A stretch of 19,581 nt of DNA, from NCBI GenBank assembly GCA_041591635.1, contig JBFHRO010000035.1:1-19581 (forward strand). Direction: 5' to 3'. Below the pieces are notes generated by a model. It was not told the DNA's origin. It saw nothing but the letters and a program-made list of their open reading frames with translations, and ran no database searches. The position numbers were made by a program, and so were the translations under genes. This stretch comes from JACKOD01 sp041591635. Its GTDB lineage: Bacteria > Pseudomonadota > Gammaproteobacteria > Pseudomonadales > Oleiphilaceae. Shown one piece after another: positions 13,765 through 19,581 of this stretch (the first letter of the stretch is position 1; each line of letters starts with the position of its first letter).

Positions 13765-15375
13765 ATGTCGATCCTCGAATCCCAGCTCAACCCTGCCAGC
13801 GCCAGCTTTCACGCCAATGCCCAGGCCATGCAACAGCATATTGATGACTTTCGTGCGGTTGAACGCAAGGTCATCGCCAAGGCTGAAGCCGCCCGCGACA
13901 AGTTTCATCACAAGGGCAAGCTGCTGCCCCGCGAGCGTCTGCACCTGTTACTCGACCGGGGCGAGCCGTTTCTCGAACTCTGCGCGCTGGCCGGCTACAA
14001 AATGCACGATGACAAAGACGGCTCCATGGCGGGCGGCGGCGTCATCGGCGGTATTGGCAAAGTCGCGGGCAAGCGTTGCATGGTGGTGGTCAGTAACAGC
14101 GCCATCAAAGGCGGCACCATTTCACCGGCGGGGCTGGATAAAACCCTGCGCCTGCAGGAAATCGCCCGGGAAAACAAGCTGCCCATTATCACCCTGGCCG
14201 AAAGCGGCGGTGCCAATCTTAACTATGCCACCGAGATCTTTGTTCAGGGCGCCCGCGCCTTTGCCATGCAGGCGCGGCTGTCGGCCATGGGGCTGCCGCA
14301 GATTACCGTCGTACACGGCAATGCCACGGCCGGCGGCGCCTATCAGCCGGGGCTGTCGGATTACGTGGTGGTGGTAAAAAACCAGAGCAAAATGTTTCTC
14401 GCCGGCCCGCCGCTGCTCAAGGCCGCCACCGGTGAAATCGCCACCGACGAGGCCCTGGGGGGCGCGGCCATGCACGCGCAACTGGCCGGCACCGCCGAGT
14501 TCTTTGCCCAGGACGATGCCGACGGCATTCGTCTGGCACGGGAGATCATGCAAACCCTGCCCTGGCCGAACATGGACACGCCCCGCGTCGCCGCCAGCGC
14601 CCCGCGCTATGGCCCCGACGAGCTGATCGGCGTGGTGCCGGCCAACGCCAAAGAACCCTACGATGTACGCGAAATCGTCGCCCGCATTGCCGACGACTCC
14701 CGTTTTCTCGATTTCAAGCCCGAATTCGACAGCCAAACGGTCTGCGGTTTTTTGCACATTGAAGGCCACGCCTGCGGCCTGATTGGCAACAACGGCCCCA
14801 TTACGCCCAAAGGCGCCAGCAAAGCCGCCCAATTCATTCAACTGTGCGAACAGGCCAATATCGCCTTGCTGTTTTTTCATAACACCACCGGCTTTATGGT
14901 CGGCACCGATGCCGAACAAAACGGCATCATCAAGCATGGCTCCAAAATGATTCAGGCCGTGGCCAACGCCCAAGTGCCCAAGCTGACTCTGGTGGTAGGT
15001 GGCTCTTACGGTGCGGGCAATTACGCCATGTGTGGCCGCGGGCTGGATCCGCGCTTCATCTTTGCCTGGCCCAACAGCCGCACGGCAGTGATGGGCGGGG
15101 CCCAGGCGGGCAAGGTGCTGCGTATCGTGACCGAGGAGCAGCATGCCCGTCAGGGCAAGGTCGCCGATCCCAAAATGCTCGATGTGATCGAAAAGGCCAC
15201 GGCCGAGAAACTCGATGCCGGCTCAACCGCCCTGTTCGGCACCGCACGCCTGTGGGATGACGGCCTGATCGATCCGCGGGATACCCGCGCGGTGCTGGCC
15301 TTTGTGCTGGATACCTGTGCCGAAGCCCAGGCGCGCACCCTGCGTCCAAACAGTTTTGGCGTTGCGCGCTTTTAG
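13765..15375 (+). CDS. atuC: Geranyl-CoA carboxylase beta subunit (carboxyltransferase)
   Basis: A 536-residue carboxyltransferase subunit. It moves CO2 from biotin on AtuF to the gamma-methyl of geranyl-CoA, giving isohexenylglutaconyl-CoA. Both crotonase-like halves are present: the N half with ESGGANL (146-152) and the TAGGAYQPGLSDY oxyanion region (188-200), the C half with GGSYGAGNYAMCGR. It is close to methylcrotonyl-CoA carboxylase beta. Two things favour the geranyl enzyme: the atu context, and Gly162 (in VQGAR) where the methylcrotonyl enzymes have Phe (HFGR). That difference opens the pocket for the longer acyl chain. The ribosome site AAAGAG lies about 7 bases before the start. The gene follows atuB after 52 bases and partners with atuF in an alpha-beta complex. 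Confidence 0.94.
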   Translation: MSILESQLNPASASFHANAQAMQQHIDDFRAVERKVIAKAEAARDKFHHKGKLLPRERLHLLLDRGEPFLELCALAGYKMHDDKDGSMAGGGVIGGIGKVAGKRCMVVVSNSAIKGGTISPAGLDKTLRLQEIARENKLPIITLAESGGANLNYATEIFVQGARAFAMQARLSAMGLPQITVVHGNATAGGAYQPGLSDYVVVVKNQSKMFLAGPPLLKAATGEIATDEALGGAAMHAQLAGTAEFFAQDDADGIRLAREIMQTLPWPNMDTPRVAASAPRYGPDELIGVVPANAKEPYDVREIVARIADDSRFLDFKPEFDSQTVCGFLHIEGHACGLIGNNGPITPKGASKAAQFIQLCEQANIALLFFHNTTGFMVGTDAEQNGIIKHGSKMIQAVANAQVPKLTLVVGGSYGAGNYAMCGRGLDPRFIFAWPNSRTAVMGGAQAGKVLRIVTEEQHARQGKVADPKMLDVIEKATAEKLDAGSTALFGTARLWDDGLIDPRDTRAVLAFVLDTCAEAQARTLRPNSFGVARF

Positions 15376-15426
15376 GCCGCGCCGGCACCCTGCATCACAC
15401 AGCGGCACCACACAGGCGTTTTCACC

Positions 15427-15476
15427 ACACAAGAACACACGAGAACACACAAGAACACACAAGAACACACAAGAAA
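15427..15476. repeat. Five 10-bp tandem repeats between atuC and atuD
   Basis: ACACAAGAAC is repeated five times head to tail, with one G for A change in copy 2 and A for C at the end of copy 5. It lies in the 126-base gap between atuC and atuD, the longest gap in the operon, and ends 25 bases before the atuD start. The plus strand is nearly free of T here, so it should be unstructured RNA. No spacers occur, so it is not a CRISPR array. Confidence 0.92.
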
Positions 15477-15501
15477 AAGCATCGAACCACGAGGCCCAGT
15501 C

Positions 15502-16662
15502 ATGATCTTTACCCAGGAACACAACGAAATCCGCCGTACCGTAAAAAACGTCGTCGAGAACGAAATCAACCCCTTTGTCGATGAGTGGGAGCAGGCCGGT
15601 ACCTTCCCCATGCGAGAGCTGTTCAAAAAGCTCGGCGCGCTGGGCCTGCTGGGCATCAGCAAGCCAGAGACGTTCGGCGGCATGGGGCTCGATTACAGCT
15701 ATAACCTGGTCGCTGCCGAAGAGTTCGGCGCTGCCCGCTGTGGCGGTGTGCCGCTGGCCATCGGGGTTCAGACCGACATGTGCACCCCGGCACTGGCGCG
15801 CTTTGGCAGCGATGCCCTGCGCGAGGAATTTCTGCGCCCGGCCCTGGCGGGCGATCTGATCGGCTGCATCGGTGTCAGTGAACCCGGCGCCGGCTCCGAT
15901 GTGGCCGGGCTCAAAACCCAGGCCCGCAAAGATGGCGACGATTACCTCATCAACGGCACCAAAATGTGGATTACCAACGCCCCCGGCGCCGATTTCATCT
16001 GCTTGCTGGCCAACACCTCGGATGACAAGGTACACATCAACAAATCCCTCATCATAGTGCCCATGAATACCCCCGGCATCACGGTCGCACCCAGGCTCGA
16101 CAAGCTGGGCATGCGCTCCAGCGAAACCGCGCAGGTGTTTTTCGACAATGTGCGGGTGCCGCAACGCTACCGCATCGGTGCCGAAGGCATGGGCTTCATG
16201 ATGCAGATGATGCAGTTTCAGGAAGAACGCCTGTTCGGCGCGGCCAACACACTCAAGGCACTGGAACGCTGCGTGCAGAGCACCATTGCCTACTGCCGCG
16301 AGCGCCAGACCTTTGGCCAGCCCCTGATCAACAATCAGGTGATTCACTTTCGCCTCGCTGAAATGCAAACCGAAATCGAGGCCCTGCGTGCCCTTACCTA
16401 TCAGGCCTGTGAGTTGTACGTGGCCGGCAAGGACGTGACCAATCTGGCCTCCATGGCCAAGCTCAAGGCCGGACGCCTGGGGCGCGAGATCACCGATGGC
16501 TGCCTGCAATACTGGGGCGGCATGGGCTTCATGTGGGACAACCCGGTGGCACGCGCCTACCGCGATGTGCGTCTGGTGTCGATTGGCGGCGGCGCCGATG
16601 AAATCATGCTGGGCATCATCTGCAAGCTCATGGGAACCCTGCCGGGCAAGCGCAAGTCCTGA
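15502..16662 (+). CDS. atuD: Citronellyl-CoA dehydrogenase (acyl-CoA dehydrogenase family)
   Basis: A 386-residue FAD enzyme that oxidises citronellyl-CoA to geranyl-CoA, passing electrons to electron-transfer flavoprotein. Family motifs seen: GVSEPGAGSD (124-133), the flavin-contacting WITNA (156-160) and RQTFGQPL (268-275). The common C-terminal catalytic Glu (in YEGT) is absent; the same place reads IGGGADEI with Gly363. A Glu in the QEERL stretch (Glu242), which lines up with the base of isovaleryl-CoA and long-chain dehydrogenases, is the likely substitute. The start has GAGG 7 bases upstream. It is preceded by the 10-bp repeat array and followed after 38 bases by atuE. The precise substrate is assigned from gene context, since the sequence alone only says acyl-CoA dehydrogenase. 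Confidence 0.92.
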   Translation: MIFTQEHNEIRRTVKNVVENEINPFVDEWEQAGTFPMRELFKKLGALGLLGISKPETFGGMGLDYSYNLVAAEEFGAARCGGVPLAIGVQTDMCTPALARFGSDALREEFLRPALAGDLIGCIGVSEPGAGSDVAGLKTQARKDGDDYLINGTKMWITNAPGADFICLLANTSDDKVHINKSLIIVPMNTPGITVAPRLDKLGMRSSETAQVFFDNVRVPQRYRIGAEGMGFMMQMMQFQEERLFGAANTLKALERCVQSTIAYCRERQTFGQPLINNQVIHFRLAEMQTEIEALRALTYQACELYVAGKDVTNLASMAKLKAGRLGREITDGCLQYWGGMGFMWDNPVARAYRDVRLVSIGGGADEIMLGIICKLMGTLPGKRKS

Positions 16663-16700
16663 GCGATCCCGAATTGTCTTCGCGTTTAAAGGAGTCAGTC

Positions 16701-17516
16701 ATGACATTGCCTGATACAGAAACACTGCGGCTGCAACCCGCCGGCTTTGCGTTGCATGTCACCCTCAACCGCCCCCAGGTCAAAAACGCCATGAGTTTGC
16801 AAATGGTGCAGGAACTCCTGGCGGTACTGGATGCCGCTGCCCAAGACAGCCGCATCCGGGCCATCGTCTTGCGCGGTGCCCAAGGGCATTTTTGCGCCGG
16901 TGGCGACATCAAGGACATGGCTGGCGCACGGGCGGCCGCCGCCAAAGGCGACGAGCACGATCCTTTTTATGCGCTCAATCGCACCTTCGGCGAGTTGCTC
17001 ACCCGCTGTCAGGAGGCGCCGCAGGTAGTGGTCGCGGTGCTCGAAGGCGCGGTCATGGGAGGAGGCTTCGGCCTGGCCTGTGTGGCCGACGTTGCCCTCA
17101 CCCTGCCCACCGCCCGCTTTGGCTTGCCCGAAACCGGTCTGGGGCTGGTGCCCGCCCAGATTGCGCCCTTTGTGGTGCAACGCATCGGCCTCACCCAGGC
17201 CCGCCGTCTGGCCTTGCTGGGACTGCGCTTTGATGGTGCCGAAGCGGTGCGCCTGGGCCTCGCTCATACCCTGTGTGCCGACACCGAAGCGCTCGATCGC
17301 ACCCTGCAGGAAACCCTGACCCAGATCCGCCACTGCGCCCCCCACGCCAACCGGCAGACCAAAGCACTGCTGCTGCAGGTGGGGCAGGTGCCGCTGCAAA
17401 CCCTGCTCGATGCCGCCGCCGCCACCTTCAGCCAGGCCATCCGCAGTGCCGAAGGCCAGGAAGGTGCCATGGCCTTTATCCAGAAACGCCCGCCCCTGTG
17501 GGCTCAGGATCACTAA
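16701..17516 (+). CDS. atuE: Isohexenylglutaconyl-CoA hydratase (enoyl-CoA hydratase family)
   Basis: A 271-residue crotonase-fold enzyme that adds water to isohexenylglutaconyl-CoA to give 3-hydroxy-3-isohexenylglutaryl-CoA. The oxyanion segments HFCAGGDIKDM (63-73) and GAVMGGGFGLAC (116-127) are present. One of the two catalytic glutamates of ordinary crotonases is kept (Glu144 in LPETGLG); the other is replaced by Gly124 in GGGFG. This pattern is also found in methylglutaconyl-CoA hydratases that act on branched glutaconyl substrates. The start at 16701 was chosen for its ideal AAAGGAG ribosome site 6 bases upstream; an upstream in-frame codon at 16674 has none. It is followed 12 bases later by atuF. 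Confidence 0.91.
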   Translation: MTLPDTETLRLQPAGFALHVTLNRPQVKNAMSLQMVQELLAVLDAAAQDSRIRAIVLRGAQGHFCAGGDIKDMAGARAAAAKGDEHDPFYALNRTFGELLTRCQEAPQVVVAVLEGAVMGGGFGLACVADVALTLPTARFGLPETGLGLVPAQIAPFVVQRIGLTQARRLALLGLRFDGAEAVRLGLAHTLCADTEALDRTLQETLTQIRHCAPHANRQTKALLLQVGQVPLQTLLDAAAATFSQAIRSAEGQEGAMAFIQKRPPLWAQDH

Positions 17517-17528
17517 AGGATGCCTCCC

Positions 17529-19520
17529 ATGTTCAGTAAACTACTGATCGCCAACCGCGGCGAAATTGCGGTACGTATCATCAAAACGGCCCGCGCTCTT
17601 GGCTATCGCACTGTCGCCGTGTACAGCGAGGCCGACAGCGACGCCCCCCACGTCGACCTCGCCGATGAGGCCGTGTGCATTGGCCCGGCGAGTGCGGCCC
17701 AGTCCTATCTCAACAGTGAGCGCTTGCTTGAGGCGGCACGCCTGACCGGCGCCGATGCCATCCACCCGGGCTACGGTTTTCTGTCTGAGAACGCCGGCTT
17801 TGCCCAGGCATGCGTTGAGGCCGGACGGGTGTTCATCGGCCCGCCGGTGGCCGCCATTGAACTGATGGGAAGTAAGGGCCGGGCCAAAACCGCCATGCAG
17901 CAAGCCGATGTACCCTGTGTGCCCGGCTATCAGGGCAGCGATCAATCCGATGCCACCCTCCTGAGCGAGGCCCGGCGCCTTGGCTTGCCGGTCATGATCA
18001 AGGCATCGGCCGGTGGCGGCGGGCGCGGCATGCGTCTGGTGCAGCATGAAGACGAGCTGCTGGCCAGCATCAAAACCGCCCGCTCCGAAGCACTCAGCGC
18101 CTTTGGCGATGGCGAGCTGATTCTGGAAAAAGCCATTATCGATCCGCGCCACATCGAGATTCAGGTGTTCGCCGATCAGCACGGCCAGTGCATTTATCTG
18201 GGGGAGCGTGACTGCTCGATTCAGCGCCGGCATCAAAAAGTGGTCGAGGAAGCCCCCTCGCCCTTTGTATCGCCCGCCTTGCGCCAGCGCATGGGTGAAG
18301 CCGCGGTGCAAGCGGCCCGTAGCTGCGGCTACGTGGGCGCGGGTACGGTGGAATTTCTGGTCGACGCCAACGAACACTTCTACTTTCTGGAGATGAATAC
18401 GCGCCTGCAGGTCGAGCATCCGGTCACCGAACTGATCACCGGCACCGATCTGGTGGCCTGGCAACTGCAGGTCGCCGCCGGCAAGCCCCTGCCCATGACG
18501 CAGGCACAGCTGTGCCTGACCGGCCACGCCATGGAAGTGCGCCTGTACGCAGAAGATCCGGCACAGGGCTTTCTGCCCCAGACCGGCACCATCATCGACT
18601 GGCAACCCGCACCGGGCGAGGGCGTGCGTATCGACAGCGGCATTGTGGCCGGACAGCAGGTCTCGCCCCACTACGACCCCATGCTCGCCAAAATCATTGC
18701 CTGGGGCGCCGACCGGGAAGAAGCCCGCCGACGCCTGGTGCGCACCCTCGAAGACAGCCGCCTGTTTGGTGTCACCGTCAATGCCCGCTTTCTGCGTAAC
18801 CTCATCAGCCACCCGGCCTTTATCGCAGGCGCCGCCACCACGGGCTTTATTAACGGCCCCTTTGCCGGCGATCCGTCCCTCAGCCCTGCGCAACCCAGGT
18901 CACTTGATTGGGCATTGGCCAGTGTGGTACTGCATCTGGGCAGTCTCAAGACCAACACCCTGAACTGGCGTCGCCCCCAGCCCCTGCCCTGGGCCTACAA
19001 ATTGCGTCAGGCAGAGGTGTCAGCCACTGTGGCCCTGTACGAAACCGCCGAGGGGCTTGAGGTGCAACTTGATGACCAGCGTCTGACCCTCGCACAACTG
19101 AAACAGACGCCGCTGGAGCCCGGCGGAACACCCGCAGCACGGGGCCAGCTCAGTTTCACGCTGGGTACACACCGCCAGCACGCACAGTATCTGCGACATC
19201 TGGACCAGGTCTATCTGCAGGTTCAGGGGCGCTCGCTGTGCTTTACCGACCTGACCTATCAGGCCGCGGCCAGCAGTGATACCCAGGGCGCGGGCCGACT
19301 GGTCGCCCCTATGGATGGCGCCATTGTCGAGCTCTTGACCGAGGTCGGAGCCGAGGTGAAAAAAGGCCAAACCCTGGTCATTCTCGAAGCCATGAAAATG
19401 GAACATCAACTCAAGGCAGATTGCGACGCCGTGGTGGCCAAGATACCGGTAGTCAAAGGCCAGCAGGTCAAAATCCGCCAGCCCCTGGTGCAGCTGACGC
19501 CCCATGGCACCGCCGACTAA
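17529..19520 (+). CDS. atuF: Geranyl-CoA carboxylase alpha subunit (biotin carboxylase plus biotin carrier)
   Basis: A 663-residue biotin-containing subunit. It carboxylates its own biotin with ATP and bicarbonate and delivers it to AtuC. Domains in order: biotin carboxylase N domain starting FSKLLIANRGEIAVRI; ATP-grasp domain with Lys158 and the loop GGGGRGM (162-168), and the EMNTRLQVEHPVTE signature from Glu288; biotin carboxylase C domain; a linker domain that would contact AtuC; and a C-terminal biotinyl domain with EAMKMEH, biotin on Lys623. The start at 17529 has AAAGGA 8 bases upstream; an ATG at 17520 overlaps that site and is unlikely. Length and layout match methylcrotonyl-CoA carboxylase alpha, and the atu context makes it the geranyl enzyme. 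It is the last complete gene of the operon here. Confidence 0.94.
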   Translation: MFSKLLIANRGEIAVRIIKTARALGYRTVAVYSEADSDAPHVDLADEAVCIGPASAAQSYLNSERLLEAARLTGADAIHPGYGFLSENAGFAQACVEAGRVFIGPPVAAIELMGSKGRAKTAMQQADVPCVPGYQGSDQSDATLLSEARRLGLPVMIKASAGGGGRGMRLVQHEDELLASIKTARSEALSAFGDGELILEKAIIDPRHIEIQVFADQHGQCIYLGERDCSIQRRHQKVVEEAPSPFVSPALRQRMGEAAVQAARSCGYVGAGTVEFLVDANEHFYFLEMNTRLQVEHPVTELITGTDLVAWQLQVAAGKPLPMTQAQLCLTGHAMEVRLYAEDPAQGFLPQTGTIIDWQPAPGEGVRIDSGIVAGQQVSPHYDPMLAKIIAWGADREEARRRLVRTLEDSRLFGVTVNARFLRNLISHPAFIAGAATTGFINGPFAGDPSLSPAQPRSLDWALASVVLHLGSLKTNTLNWRRPQPLPWAYKLRQAEVSATVALYETAEGLEVQLDDQRLTLAQLKQTPLEPGGTPAARGQLSFTLGTHRQHAQYLRHLDQVYLQVQGRSLCFTDLTYQAAASSDTQGAGRLVAPMDGAIVELLTEVGAEVKKGQTLVILEAMKMEHQLKADCDAVVAKIPVVKGQQVKIRQPLVQLTPHGTAD

Positions 19521-19556
19521 CCCGTTTCACTTACTCCTGGCCACAGAGACAGACGC

Positions 19557-19581
19557 ATGCAAACATCGCCCCTGAACCAGC
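19557..19581 (+). CDS. Possible start of the next operon gene, cut by the window edge
   Basis: An ATG at 19557 opens a frame reading MQTSPLNQ up to the window end, 36 bases after the atuF stop. Only a weak AGAGAC purine stretch precedes it. In Pseudomonas aeruginosa atuF is followed by atuG and atuH, but eight residues cannot identify the product. Confidence 0.35.

Noticed and set aside
15427..15476. Tandem repeats considered as a CRISPR array
   Set aside because: The units are 10 bp, contiguous and without spacers, and no cas genes are seen.
15223..16509. 428-codon minus-strand open frame across the atuC-atuD junction
   Set aside because: It is antisense to two well-supported genes and to the 10-bp repeat array; the translation is compositionally odd and has no domain.
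17541..18893. 450-codon minus-strand open frame opposite atuF
   Set aside because: It is antisense to the biotin carboxylase domain and Gly/His/Ala-rich with no motif.

Overview
The window reads as chromosomal DNA of a GC-rich gammaproteobacterium, probably a marine or soil member of the Pseudomonadales/Cellvibrionales type. This is inferred from gene content (a Pseudomonas-like atu cluster, a 7TM-DISM hybrid kinase, an S8 lipoprotein protease) and from the consistent use of GC-ending codons. No rRNA, tRNA, CRISPR array, insertion sequence or phage gene was seen.

Left part (1-6336), a set of apparently unrelated single genes. A secreted or lipid-anchored subtilisin-like (S8) protease is on the minus strand and runs off the left edge. 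Divergent from it are an amidase-signature hydrolase and an orphan periplasmic substrate-binding protein, both on the plus strand. A secreted GDSL/SGNH esterase on the minus strand converges on them.

Middle (6337-10731), minus strand. A TetR-family regulator (atuR) is followed, 68 bases downstream on the same strand, by a 1140-residue hybrid histidine kinase. The kinase has a periplasmic jelly-roll domain, a 7TM-DISM membrane domain, HisKA, HATPase and receiver domains, a PAS-like segment and an uncharacterised C-terminal domain. Its sensor region carries a hexapeptide repeat array encoded by 18-bp tandem repeats. A 300-base gap follows the kinase and holds a perfect CRP-type palindrome and two 10-bp direct repeats.

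Right part (10977-19520), plus strand: a compact atuABCDEF operon for acyclic terpene (citronellol/geraniol) degradation. AtuD oxidises citronellyl-CoA to geranyl-CoA. AtuC (carboxyltransferase) and AtuF (biotin carboxylase plus biotin carrier) form geranyl-CoA carboxylase. AtuE hydrates isohexenylglutaconyl-CoA. AtuB is an SDR protein lacking the usual Ser-Tyr-Lys residues, and AtuA is the signature protein of the pathway with a still unclear reaction. The atuR-atuA intergenic region holds a strong palindrome (ACCAAGCGCTTGCTTGGT) placed inside a candidate atuA promoter, a good candidate for the AtuR operator. A further gene may begin at the right edge.

The pathway itself is known. The points most worth a second look are the linkage of a large 7TM-DISM hybrid kinase to atuR, its repeat array and C-terminal domain, the operator architecture, the 10-bp tandem repeat between atuC and atuD, and the non-canonical active sites of AtuB and AtuD.
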